Source of the DNA: Aptenodytes patagonicus
Lineage: Eukaryota > Chordata > Aves > Sphenisciformes > Spheniscidae
DNA: 64,000 bases
NCBI RefSeq assembly: GCF_965638725.1
Contig: NC_134950.1
Location: 168,730,853 to 168,794,852 of the forward strand
Reading direction: 5' to 3'
Position numbers and translations under genes: made by a program. This document shows positions 13,101 to 25,800 of this stretch, one piece after another. Position 1 is the first letter of the stretch, and each line of letters opens with the position of its first letter. Below the pieces are notes generated by a model. The model was given only the letters and a program-made list of their open reading frames with translations, was not told where the DNA came from and searched no databases.

Positions 13101-16100
13101 CATTCAGAAAAGGAGCAGTGGTTCCACCTGACCCAGCTGAGACAGTTCCTTTCCCCCTCCACTGCCCCGTGGACAGAAGATCTGGGATTTCAGTAGAAAT
13201 CTCTTGGTGATGTCTTTGAAAGGCCAAACTTTAGAAAAGAGACAATTTAGGTTCTGATACACAGGGCTCAACTCATTTGCCTAAACACAGATATCTAATG
13301 ACATCTGAGCAATGTTGGGACATCTGAGATGTCCACACAGGACTGGAAGACAACCTACAGGAGACCCAAACCCTCCTGGGCTGGCAGCATGGGACCAAAC
13401 CGGGAAACCCTCAAATGACATCAGACACTGCTAGTCAGACAACCGAACCTCATTGTGCCTCAGTTAGGGAAAACAAACGCTCGAAGACACAAATTTACAT
13501 GGCTCTTTACCAGACCCACATTAATATTCAGATGTTTATCACACCACTTATGCCACAAATTATTTCTTTTTAAGCGTTGCTTTTATATGCTTTGTAGAAA
13601 CCTCTTTGCAGAAGAAAACCAGCAATTACGTTAAGCTCTCTTCAAGTAATTCAAGCCTTTATCAGCCCAGTTCCAGCGTCTGCTTGTCTAGGATGTGTAC
13701 TATCACATTCTGTTTGAATTTTATTAGTCTAATAAGCAATCTTCATACTGACAGGTATTGACTACATTTCTGGATAAAAAGCAATGCATCCACATTGTCA
13801 AAGAGCACCCAGGATGCTAGGTGATAGAAAGGCTACCAAGCAACTTTTAAATTTAAAATCAGAGAAGTCTCCCCAAGTCTTTGGAGATAGGCCACCCAGT
13901 TCCTTCCCTTCATGTGTTAAACAGGGCCAAAGAGGCTGAGCTCATACCTTTTATTAGATTAATGGTCATATCTGAAAAAAAGAGAAACTTCTGAACGTAC
14001 AGTTCCTTCTTCAGACTGAAATCAATATTGAAGCTGAATATAAGATGAGAGGAAATGCTCCAGATCTAATTACGTTGGACATTTAGGCAAGTTGAAAGAA
14101 GTAAGTAGTTAGCACCTGCAGATCTCAGGTAAGGCTATAAGCTTATCGGCCTTCATGAGACACAAAATGGTGGGATGGGGAGGGAGGGAGTAGGAATGTA
14201 ATTAATTATTTATTTCTTGCCTGCCACTGCCAAGGGGAAAGAGATACAATATGGGGAGCAAGGGAAAGTAATATACCATAAAATCAATGTCTATTGATTT
14301 TTCACATCTAGTAGATTTATATGTTTTACTTGATAGGCTCACGTTTCAACAGATTTTATAGGTCTTCCCTGGGGGATGAAGATTGAGTGAGCAGAGACAA
14401 AAGGGTCATGCCTTGAAAAATACTCTCTCGTGGGCACCAGAGGGTTTCTGCCTGTACCATTTTGCCCATCTGGCTCATTCTGGCTGTTTTTTTTCATCTC
14501 CACGGGGTCTCTGGCAGTACTTGGTGCTCTGAACAAAATCTACCCTGTTCTGGTGTGTGCTTGTGCAGGACTCGGTGGATTTTGGCAGTCCTGTACTGGT
14601 GCATTTCTCAGGGTGCTGATGGATATGTACAAATAGGCTTTGCATTTGGTTCCTCACCGCCACTGGGCTCCTGAGCCTGCACTGGTCCATGTGACGTCTC
14701 TAAACTGTGCAAGGAGGGATGGAGGAGACATTTGGAGACTTGTAGGAGATCTTTCAGTGAAATCTTCTTTTAGGGTATGTTCTTCTGCGAGGACAATTCT
14801 TTAATGATTTTCTGCCACAGCTCTGGCATAGTCTGATACGCTAAAACAGACATACACATAGACATCTAAGAGTCTACTGCTGCTGGGTCTTCTTGCTTTG
14901 CACTGCAGCAAAGGTTGGTTGGATATTCAGACCGCACATTTTGAAGGTGAGATCTATTTCCCCGGACAAGCGGTTGAGTGAAGGTCCTTTGCAGACCAGA
15001 GAGGTGGGTCCCACAAGTCGTCTCTGTACAATGAAACATGGTGGCCTCCACAACTCATATGGCCTCAGCAGTATTTCACAGCACTTTGGTGGGTTTTGGG
15101 TGGTTGGTGGGTTTGAAGGTGTCAGTGGTATCTATATGCGCTATGGGGGTTTTCTGCATGTGGCGATTTGGAGCTGGTTGTTTTTCATGCTGATTGTGGG
15201 GTCCAGAAAGCAGATACTGGGATAGTGGGAGGGAGAAGGAGGACAGGGGAGGATGAAAATAGGGCAGTGACAACTCAACACTAATAAGAGTGACCGAGAG
15301 TAACCAAGAAATAAGAACAAAGTGTTTCATTACTGTTCTTATTTATTACATCACATTTAAGAAATAAAGTTAGGGCATTTGTTGTGTCCTTTATAGCGCA
15401 GCCAAAGGTAAATTTGGCAACCCCAAAGCTATGCTCATGCTAAAAAGTATCTCATGCTGCCATCCTGACTGCCTTTTAACTTCCTATATCAGCTGAAGAG
15501 GAGCATAATGAATTGCTGGAGAGGGAAAGCAACTGCACACTGAGCAGTTGTTTCATTTGCTTTCTCCAGCTTATGAATCCAACTCTCCAGCGGCACTTTG
15601 CCCAGTTCATTTTACTTTAGCAGCTGGTAAATGAATATGTGATCAGGAAGCATTTCCAATAAATGTAATTACTCCTCTGCTGGGGAGGGTTGTGGCAAAC
15701 GCAGCCCGGCAACATTTTATACAAAACAATAAAAAGGGAGAGAAGAAGTTAAACAAGGAGGCTTTTCTCAAGAAATTCCAGCTTAACTTGATTCTCACGG
15801 GTTAAAGGAAACCACTGCTCAGGTCCTAACCTGGTGGAAATCAGGAAACAGCTCCTTTAGCCATGGAGTGAATTTCCTCCAGTGGATCTGCACGCTCTGC
15901 TGCTGCTATGGTTTCTCTTTAGGGGAATAAGTTGCTGGTGGAAATAACAGTCATCTTAATACAGCAGCAACTGGAAGCTCTGCTGAAAAGAGGGCAAGGT
16001 GCTGTACGTACCGCATTTGCTGACACAATGGCTGTGGATTTTGCCCTCAAGCATTTGGGCACTGAAACTATGCCCGTCTACTCTGCAATCAGTTGCTCAA

Positions 16101-17684
16101 ATACTGCAAGCTGCGATCATAAATTGTGGCCTCTCTCTGGGCAAATATGGTATCTATAATAAAAACATTCCCGACCTAAGTTCAATCAGTTCAAAGGCAC
16201 TCCTGAAAATCCTGCATTTAAGTAAGGAAGAAATGAAGGATAAGAGAAAGGAATAGCTGCTTGGAGATCAGATTATTCCTTTCTGTTTAAATGTGCCTGC
16301 AAAAATATTGCTATTCCGCAACAGAAGCAAAAAAAGCTAAGGCGTTTTGGGTTTGGTTTTTTTTAAACAAATCCTACTCAGGGTCATTCAAATGTTCCCA
16401 CAGCAATAAAAGGGAATGCTGTATCCAGACTTCAACTTCTCTTTTCTTTGATTGCCAGACTGGAAGTTTCAAAATGCTGTCTGGTGTTTTTGAGTGAAGT
16501 TTCATCAGGATAGGCATGTTTCCACTGAACTTTTCTTTGACAGAGAATAGTTCGATGAGAAAGTTCTGCAGCTGTTTTATGTAGGAGGAAGCAAGACACA
16601 GAGAAAGTGAGAGATCCCCGTAGCCTGCACACAGGCCACAAGAGCTCACGTTGGTGTCAGATCTATGGGTCCCAAGGGGACCTGAGCCTGGAGAGCAGAT
16701 GCTCTAATTCACTTTCCTGAGCTCAGCACACTGCTAGCCAAGACGGCTGATTTCTGTGCCCGCCTGACAGAGCCCGAGCACTGCCCCGAGTCACACAGGG
16801 AATCCTCAGAGAGGAAGAATTGAACGCAGGTCCTTTCAGCTCCACAACTGTGTCAAAGCCTGTCAATCTCTTTGGCTTATGGGACTCGCTGTTGAGACCT
16901 AGGTTAATCACTCCAAAATGGGAACCCTTTAAGTCTTCAAATTGGAAAAACATTATCAAATTGAGTAATGTTGTGAGCTGGGTTCAGTAAGAAATCTGTC
17001 CCCACATCCAACCTATGTACCTAAAGAAAGGGGCTGAATTCTCAAAGGTGCTCGGAAATTAGTCCTGCTGCTCAGGTTCCTCAATATGCGTCTCATAACC
17101 TGATTCCAGGTCCTCTTTTTGTGTTCCTCAAGCTTCGGCTTTCCTCCCATCTTTACTACACTTAAATCCTCAGTTCTTCTCTAGTGGTGCCAACGCTCTC
17201 ACCAGCCAAAGGCCACATGGGACCTGACCATTTCCCTTACCTCAGTGACCCTTTACCGAGCTCTCAAATGCTCTCATAAACAGTGCTTACTGATCCTTGG
17301 CATAAATGGTTTGTACTCCAAAGTTACTGCTGCTAAATCCAGTCTGTTGCATTCAGCACCCACAGGCCAATTAAAATCTTTGGGACTTGCCAGGCTTGCC
17401 CATTTGCCTTTGTTTGTAACCTCATGTAAAGTCACAATTTTACAACTGAGATCCTTTTTATTGAGCCATTCATATCCATCTAAGCAGTTGCTCTAAGCAG
17501 TTGCTCTAAGGGACTTTAGACAGCTCTTTGGTCTTTTAGTTGTGCATAAACCTCTGCATCCATCACACCACAGCTCCCATTTTTGCCTCCATTCCCCCCA
17601 TATTCAGTCTTGTCTCTGTCATGAAGTAGGTTTACATTTCTGCTACTGTAAAGTAATTCAAGTTACTGCAATAACAGAACAATT
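10120..17684. other. Long intergenic stretch, no gene seen
   Basis: About 7.5 kb without a convincing exon. It holds an A-rich run at 12666-12705, an AT-rich stretch near 14198-14215, a GT-rich stretch at 15085-15120, and a 13-bp unit repeated twice in tandem at 17481-17506. Text at 16740-16850 ('gagtcacacaggga' with 'gaattgaacgcaggtcc') looks like an ancient tRNA-derived SINE core; the family is not assigned. Confidence 0.45.
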
Positions 17685-17972
17685 TAGTTTGAAGGAATCT
17701 CAGGACATTTCTAGTCCAACTCCCCTACTCAGTGCAGGGCCAGCTTCAACACTTACCACAATGCCCAGTCTTGTCCAGTCCAGTTTTGACTGTCTGCAAG
17801 GACGGAGATGACACAACCTCTCCAGATCCCTGTTGCAGTATTTGACCACTCTCATGGTGAAAAATGTTTCCTTATGTATTGTTGGAATTTCCCTTGTTGC
17901 AACTTTTGTTTGTTGCTTCTCATCCTTTTGCTGGGCATCTCCAAGAAGAGCATGGCTTTGTCTTCTCCATAA
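17685..17972 (-). mobile_element. Old CR1 LINE, 3' portion, interrupted by a younger CR1
   Basis: This is the 3' part of an old minus-strand CR1. Read on the plus strand it runs 'cctctccagatccctgttgc', 'ttgaccactctcatggt', then 'cttctcatccttttgctggg'. It stops abruptly at 'tcttctccat', where the young CR1 at 17973-18960 begins. The old element resumes near 19036 in the same orientation. Confidence 0.8.
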
Positions 17973-18960
17973 CCATAGAATCATAGAATCATTAAGGTTG
18001 GAAAAGACCTCTAAGATCATCAAGTCCAACCGTCGACCCAACACCCCCATGCCCACTAAACCATGTCCCTAAGCACCTCACCTACACGTCTTTTAAATAC
18101 CTCCAGGGATGGGGACTCCACCACTTCCCTGGGCAGCCTCTTCCAATGTTTAACCACTCTTGCAGTAAAGACATTTTTCCTCACGTCCAATCTAAACCTC
18201 CCCTGGCGCAACTTGAGGCCATTTCCTCTCGTCCTGTCGCTTGTTACTTGGGAGAAGAGACCGACCCCACCTCGCTACAACCTCCTTTCAGGGAGTTGTA
18301 GAGAGCGATGAGGTCTCCCCTCAGCCTCCTCTTCTCCAGGCTAAACAACCCCAGTTCCCTCAGCTGCTCCTCATCAGACTTGTTCTCCAGACCCCTCACC
18401 AGCCTCGTTGCCCTTCTCTGGACACGCTCCAGCACCTCAACGTCCTTCTTGTCGTGAGGGGCCCAAAACTGAACACAGTATTCGAGGTGCGGCCTCACCA
18501 GGGCCGAGTACAGGGGCACGATCACTTCCCTCCTCCTGCTGGCCACACTAGTTCTGATACAGGCCAGGATGCCATTGGCCTTCTTGGCCGCCTGGGCACA
18601 CTGCCGGCTCATGTTCAGCCGGCTGTCGACCAACACCCCCAGGTCCTTTTCCGACAGGCAGCTTTCCAGCCACTCTTCCCCAAGCCTGTAGCGCTGCATG
18701 GGGTTGTTGTGGCCCAAGTGCAGGACCCGGCACTTGGCCTTGTTGAACCTCATACAGTTGGCCTGGGCCCATCCATCCAGCCTGTCCAGGTCCCTCTGCA
18801 GAGCCTTCCTACCCTTGAGCAGATCAACACTCCTGCCCAACTTGGTGTCGTCTGCAAACTTACTGAGGGTGCACTCAATCCCCTCATCCAGATCATCGAT
18901 AAAGATATTGAACAAGACCGGCCCCAAAACTGAGCCCTGGGGAACACCGCTCGTGACCGG
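17973..18960 (-). mobile_element. CR1 LINE, young copy nested in an older CR1
   Basis: This is a 5'-truncated young CR1 in reverse orientation. Its 3' tail appears as 'catagaatcatagaatcatt' at the left end and ORF2 runs to the right end. It is closely related to the copy at 1355-2433. Older CR1 sequence flanks it on both sides in the same orientation. A 12-bp direct duplication (cataatgacaac, 18969-18980 and 18981-18992) lies just beyond its 5' truncation point. Confidence 0.93.
18056..18960 (-). pseudogene. CR1 ORF2 fragment with one frameshift
   Basis: This is the C-terminal reverse-transcriptase region of CR1, truncated just upstream of [25 protein letters not shown] lies at about 18839-18859 on the minus strand. 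The frame is open to about 18244. There a G-run is one base shorter than in the sister copy at 1355-2433, which shifts the frame and ends the reading early. Beyond that the original frame continues to the family stop at 18056. It is not functional. Confidence 0.88.
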
Positions 18961-19035
18961 ACATTTGACATAATGACAACCATAATGACAACCACTCATT
19001 AGGTTGTTGAATACAACAATTACATTCCCCTTAGC

Positions 19036-19385
19036 AACCCCTTATTCAGGCTGAACAAACCCAGTTCTCTCAGCTTCTCCTTCCACTCCATGTGCTCCAG
19101 CCCCATAATGATCTTGCCTCAACCAGACTTGCCTCAGTATGTTGATGTCTTTCTTTACTGGGGTGTCCAAAACCAAACGCAGGACTCCAGATGCAGTCTC
19201 AAGAATGCCAGCTGGAAGGGAACCATCCCTTCTCTTCATCTGCTGGCCGCACTGTCACTGATACAGCCCAGGATGCTGTTGGCCTTCATCATTGTGAGGG
19301 CTCATTGCTGACACATGTTCAACTTGTCCACTAAAATAAACAGGTCCTTTTCTACCGAGCTGCTCCCCAGCCAGCTGGTGTGGAA
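19036..19385 (-). mobile_element. Old CR1 LINE, 5' portion of the interrupted element
   Basis: This continues the old CR1 of 17685-17972. Read on the plus strand it runs 'caggctgaacaaacccag', 'ctctcagcttctccttcc', 'gtgctccagccccata', 'gatgctgttggcctt' and 'aggtccttttctaccgagc', which is the expected order for a reversed CR1. The roughly 75 bp between the young insert and this point are not clearly CR1. Confidence 0.8.
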
Positions 19386-22314
19386 CTCAGGTTTGGAACT
19401 CAACATAGAGTTGACCTTGACCTTACTTCCCAAATATCCGACAAGATCATGCAGCGGCCTTCAGTTCAATGCCATCACAGCACTAACTAAGCTAGCTAGG
19501 TTATACCCTACTGCAGAGGTGCTTATGTGAACCAAAGTGGAAATAAACCCCCATTCTAGTAATCTTCGGTACTAATGTGATCTGCATTGCCACAAAATCT
19601 GGAGACCTTACAGCCCTCACAAAAAAACATATATATTTATCTTTGCAAACACTGTGGCCATCTATCTTGTGCCCAAAATGGTGCCAAGACTCTCAGAGAA
19701 GATGTCCCTTGAGAATCAGCTTCTTCCAATGACATAGGTTAATGCCTATGTTCCATTGCAAACACCGAACAGTACTCTGCTAGCTAGAAAATCAATCCCA
19801 CCTGGCCAAGACTGTTCTCGATGTGAACAGAGTGGACTCCAATGGGAAGGGAGTCCTCGCACCGGAGTTTTCCTGGACAGCGCAACATGCTGAGGCAGGT
19901 GGGTTTCCAAGAGATGCCTTAAGCTGCTGACGACAAATTGAAATACAAATGTGCAGGTTTTAAAAGGCAAAGCTGTAGCCCATCACTCATTTAAGACGCC
20001 ACTGCATTGTGTATAATGCCATGACCTTTTGCATTATTGAATATGCTCATTGCTATAAAAAGGATTGATTTTCTTCCCAGACAGTGATGGATGGATAGAT
20101 ACGATCTAGGGCGAAGAGCTGCTTATTAACCTGGGTCAAAGATATTCTCAAAGCCCTTTTCCTTTTTTGCCCACATACGCAAGTGTGTCTAAAGCAGCAG
20201 TAGGTCCCGTGATTAACCAACTGAATCCCGTAATTGCTCAGTACATCAATGGATTTGGGTCCTATACCACTGACCAGATGACTTCAGTTGCAACCATTAA
20301 TTTATTAAGTATTTCAATTTTTAAGTCAGTCTTAAAAGGCAATGGGGTCCAAACAAGACTGAACACTGAACTTTAACTACTTGAGACTGTCGAAACAGGG
20401 GCTGAGACCGGTTGTATTCCTGTCCTTAAATTCCTTATGTGATCAAACTCTTTGATCACAGCTTACTGTTGCTGTCTCTAGGCCTTCCCGGACAAAAACT
20501 GTCCTGAGTTGAACAAAATATTTCATTTTCAGGATGTTTCCCTTTTGACTTTTATTGAGATTGTAACTGACAGTGAAGTAAAGTATCATGTTGAATGAAA
20601 ACTGCAGCATTTCAAGTGTAAAAAAAAAATCAACTTTGGATTTTTTCTGCTTGTGATGGAAACAACTGAATGAGTTCAGTTCATGCTTGAAAATCTCTTT
20701 TTTTTTAGTAAAATACCCAGCAAAAATATTGTGCTTGGTTCTGACATGCTCTAAAATATTTATCAGAGGGAAGAGTGAGAAAGAATTAAGTATTGTCCAA
20801 ATTCAACACAACAGGCATCATGATCAACAGATATTCCTGTGTTTATCAGTCCCCCATCTAACGAGCATCATTCCCTGCCATCAGATCAGCTCAGTAATGT
20901 GTCAGCAACCAGAAATGATCCACTGAGCTTTCAAAGGACCAGAGGTGACCAAATCAAAACCTCATTTCTGTACTAATCTGACTCACTCAGCTCCTAGGTA
21001 ATGAAAAGATGGGAAGATCTACATGGATGTTTGTCAAGCACCAACCAGCGTGGCAGCAGGCCAGCAAGACTCAGCACAAGCTGGGAAGGAGCAGGGTTTA
21101 AAGAATAACCTGAAATCACATAATCACGCGGTGTCATAGAACTGTAACGAAGCAGCAGCTGCTGGTGGTGACACGGGGCTGTGCAAGCGCTCAGTGGACA
21201 GAGAGAGATGGCAGCTACATCGATACGTGGCTGGGAGAAGTGCCAATGCAAGGCACAGAGGTGAGCACCGTCCTCTCAGCTCAAATGACAAGTCTCCCAA
21301 CAAAACTGAGACGTAGCAACACAGTCCCCACCACACAGGCCGCCTTTATTCAAGAAGACAGAGGCTTTTTCTTTGCTGTCACAATTAATGCCTAAAAGTG
21401 GCTGGAAGTCCTCCAGAGAGCAGAAGCTCCCAAGAGTAGGGATGAAGGCAGGGCTGATAGCATCCCGGGAGGCCAGTGCTTCCAGTTGTGTGTCGCACCC
21501 TTACACACCCATATAGTCATGTAGGTCTCTGGTACAAAGCACGTTTGGGTCTCTTTTGGAGGCTGATGTGTCTCAACCATCAGAGAAAAATAATTACCTT
21601 ATTATGGAGAAACACCACGTTTCTCCCATGGACAAACCACAACAACCCTGAATCCCACTTGGGGAAAGCACTGGTGTTGCCAGGTTACTGTAACTCTCCC
21701 AGAGACATATTATAAACACGTACATTGGAAGTTCATTAAGTCAGATTCCTGATAACTGGGGAAAATGATGTAGGGACAACACCCAGGAAAAAAAATGGGG
21801 TTTGTTTTTTTTTTTTTTAAATAGTTGAGGCAACTTTAAATAATAATCTATGTGTAATTATGCTGCTTCATTACCAGCAGGCCCTAAGGTCACCTTTCTA
21901 AATGGGAAGCAAGATCATTAAAGCAAAAGCAATCCCCTCAGATCGTATCGTAAGTCATAAATCTGATGTGCTGCAAGTCAGCAGCACTCCAACACAAGGT
22001 TAATTCGCTCCCCGCTGCCGTAATGTCAGCTGTTCTGCATGCGTAAGGTCGTATGTTTCACAACCACAGGACAGCCAGACCATGTGCACGTGAAGCGATA
22101 AAAATGTCCTCAAATTACTCTGTGAAGCCTTCCTGCTCTTTCTAAATTACATTAATGTTCAATTCAGAGTGAGAGAGCCCTCAGGGAGGTCAATTTGGTT
22201 TAGGGTTGTTGGTGGGGATTTTTTTAACGTTATGCTAATTTAAGACCCAACCATTGTGAAGTAGCTAAGCAGCATCCAGAACCCTAAAACTACAGTATGT
22301 CCTAGGGTCATGAA
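19386..22314. other. Intergenic stretch, no gene seen
   Basis: No exon is supported. A poly(T) run lies at 21806-21819. Open frames are short and give no recognisable protein. Confidence 0.45.
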
Positions 22315-22845
22315 ATTGTAGAGATGTTGGTTGGAAGGGACATCTAGTCCAACCTTCCGCTTGAGGCAGGACTGACACCAACAGTAGTTCACATGGGTTA
22401 TGGCTTTGCCCAGCCAAGATGTGACAGCCTCTGGGGATGGAGAAACCCCAACCTATGTGACCTGTTCCAGAGCTCCACTTCCCTCCTAGTGGGATATTTT
22501 ATCTAGTGTCCAACCTGAACCTTCCAAGCTGCAATGACTTGCTCCATGTATGCTTTCTGCTACTAAGAAGAGTTTGGATCCGTATCTCTGCGATTCCCCC
22601 AAAGGTAGCTGTAGGCTGCCATCAGATTGTCCCTCAGCCTCTTCTCAAGACTAAGCAAACTCAGCTCCCTGACCTCTCCTTGTAGATCACAGGCTTTTGC
22701 CCCTGGCTATCCTGATGTCCTTTCATCAGATCCTCTCCAGTTTCTCCACATTCCTTTTGGACAGAAGAGCCCAGCTGGACTCAGTATTTTAGGTGCAATC
22801 TCATCAGCACCAAGTAGGGGTGCAGAGCAGGATCAGAGTCCCCGA
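22315..22845 (-). mobile_element. Old CR1 LINE
   Basis: This is a diverged reverse-oriented CR1: 'ggaagggacatctagtccaa' near the 3' end, then 'tggggatggagaaacccc', 'cctcagcctcttctcaagac', 'aagcaaactcagctccct' and 'tttaggtgcaatctcatca'. Many substitutions and indels leave no open frame. Confidence 0.85.
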
Positions 22846-25800
22846 TTGATCATGCGATGACAACGTCCTGTCAGATCATTTCCAAGGGACATTGCACAAA
22901 TCACTGCCGTGAAGAAAAAAGGGCCAGGGACAAGAGGTGATTATCAGTGCTAAAACTGATGCCAAAACGATGCAGGGAAGCCAACGCAGAAGAGGTTGAA
23001 ATCAGCCTCTAATGGTTGAGAATCCAGTTTCCAAACAGCGGCAAAGGAGGAGGTTTGCTTGGCAGCCCTCCAGCTAACTTGTTCCTCCACAGGACGGAGG
23101 TGTCTGTCCAGGTGAGTAGAAAGCATCCCTCTCTGAAATGCCTTTGGGAGGTGGTGGTGTGCACGGCTTTCACGCTAGTTTGTAATGAATTCCCTTCCAG
23201 AGCCAAGTTCTTTTTTAGATATCAACTGGCAATTATATTTTTTATTGTTCCTGATCAAACACGGTGAGCAAACACTTGGGAGCTGTCTGAGCCGCGTGAA
23301 AACGGTCTTGTTCAGTCAGCGACCCAGGAGTTTGGTTCTGCTTGTGTCTAAGCCACTGCAGAGGATGTTGGGTGGTACAGCTGATACTCCTGGCTCACAG
23401 AGAGCCTCCCACAGGGAGGCTTTTCCCAAAGGGAATAATTCCCATAGGGAACTCAGGCACCTTCATTGCTCCTCGTCCAGGCAGGAACGACGTCTCTGCT
23501 ATTGCCTGACTTGCCATTGCTCCAGCCAGCAATCCCCAATTACGGCCACGGTTCTTTCAAAGCAAGCTGGCAGGTGGTTTCCAAGCAAGGCGCTAGCAGA
23601 TAAACCTGTATAACCCACGCGGTGCATGAGCGCACTTGGGAGTTTGGGATTTTTCTAACAAGTGTTGAAACTGCAGCTGTCCCCTTTGCAGGAGGATGGT
23701 ACCTGGTACCAGCTGCCACCTGAGAACTGCCCCTCTCTTTGCCAGTGAAGACATGGTGCATGACAGCCGGTCACTCTCCATGCAGTGATCAGAAAGAGAT
23801 TTTTAAAAAAAAAACTACAGGGGAAGAAATTGCTGAAAAAGCCTAGTATTTTTGGCTGGGAAAGAATTTTACTCCTGATCACACAGCGATACCAGAAGTA
23901 GGTAACTTCTGGTAGATACCACCACGACTCTCCTCCCCAGCCAGGCAGCTCCCCTTCACCTCTCAACGGCAGCAAATTTACTGTGGGATTAAGCCGAGCA
24001 AAATCCATCCTTGTTTACCTGGCCCAGCCTCAGCACTGAGCTGTGTCACCTCCTCTTGCCAATGCACGGGTTTCTCCAGGAAGAAGCACCCAGTGTCACC
24101 TCTCCCTCCACGGACCCTGGGGAGCTCAGGCATCTTGGAGATTAGGATGACCTTGGAGCAGACATAACCAGGGTGCAGTCTAGCCTGCAGTCCCACGTGT
24201 CCTGGTTCCTGCTCTTCCCTGACTCCTTTTCCTCCATTTATCCTTTCCGTCTCCATGCTGCCCTCTCCAGTGTGCTTGCGGTGCGGTAGGTCCAGTTTCT
24301 TCTTCACACCCATCCAACCTCCCCTGCCGCTGCGGAGGAGGGAATACAGAAATCAGCACTTGCTGCCAGCAAAAAAGGCAGGAGGAAGATATGGTCGTTA
24401 TAAAAACAAGTTAATCACAGAGCATATGCCGCTGGGAAGGAGGAAGGACTGACGGAATCCTGCGAGGTCCCTTTCAGCACCAGCAAAGCATCTCTCAAAC
24501 CCAGTTGGGTCACTGGAATTAGCCTGGTGACATCAGCCAGCTCCAGCTCAGGCCTCTCTGCCCAGCACCGGCTTATGGGATACACCCCAGGACAGACAGC
24601 AAGGTTTGAGGTCCTGCCTGGAAGGGACCCTACGTGTCCTCTAGCCCCACCACCGCCAGAGCTGCCCGCTGCCATCCAGGTACCCCTCCTTCCCACTCCT
24701 CTTCACATCCTTTGTCCATTTATTAGCAGAGTTTTGGAAACAAGGTTTTGCCTCAAATCCCTTTCCATCTGACTTAACTTTCCAAGCAGTTACCGCAGAT
24801 GGATTAAGTACCAGAAATGTATGTATGCATGCCTCCAGACTTCTCGCTAATTAAGCCGCTGGTTTCTTCTCTCAGAAACCCTCCAGTCCCTTCCTGAATC
24901 CCTCAGGCCGAGAACAAAGCCCCAGTGCTCAGACCAGGAGCGCCAATATTTAGCACAAAGAACGATGCTTTGTTCCTTAAAGACTAGTGAGACAAAAAAA
25001 GAAGCTGCAGTGACTTTGCTTTTGACAAATTGGTTCCAGCCTAGCTAGGTAAGTGGATTTGCAGTCCTGAAGTGATCCTCCTACTGTCTCCAGGATGTTT
25101 TATCTCCATTTCATGAATCCCACAGCAAAATCTACTGGGAGAACCGTAGCATTCATACAAGCAGGTAAAAAAATTGGCAGGTTCCCTGAGTCAGCTGCTT
25201 GGCTTCCCTCGTAGCCTGGGCACGCAGCATTAGCTTGTACACTGGTGCCTCCCAGTGCTCACAAGAGAGAGAAGCAGAAAGCTCAAGAAGTAACATTGAA
25301 GATTGTTTCAAATTTTTTATTTTAAATCCAAATACTCCTTGCTATGTACCCGCTCATGCTTGGGGGGATCGGGAAATCCTGTGTGAGTGCAGGGAACAGC
25401 CAAGGACATGCGAGTCCTGGGAACAGAGGCAGCAAGGCTTCTCCCTGCTCGGTTTAGTGTATTAACCGTGAGACTACAAAGCGCTGCTGCTTCTCACCTG
25501 CTCCCTCCGACCCCAGCATCTGCAGAGCAAGCCAGCCTCAGTGAGAAGCTTCAGAGAAAGAGGAGAAAAATGACACTGTGACTTAGGTATGTATGGGCTA
25601 GACACAAAGCAGAAGCTTCAGTACCAACACGGGACACATTGAGGGAATTCTGGCTTGTGAGTCCAAACCAGCAACCCAGCTTGACTTCGCTGCCAGCTCT
25701 TGAGATGCCTCAAGCATCGGAGGTTCCTGCTCCGTGTCATCTGAATGTTTCTCAAGAGTCTTAAATGAGACCTGTGTGCAGGTGAAAGGCACTACCTCGG

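Noticed and set aside
17481..17506. 13-bp tandem duplication (taagcagttgctc)
   Set aside because: A single short duplication in non-coding DNA with no further structure.
18241..18933. 230-codon open frame on the plus strand
   Set aside because: It is the antisense of the young CR1 ORF2. The same antisense frame appears over the sister copy at 1466-2254.
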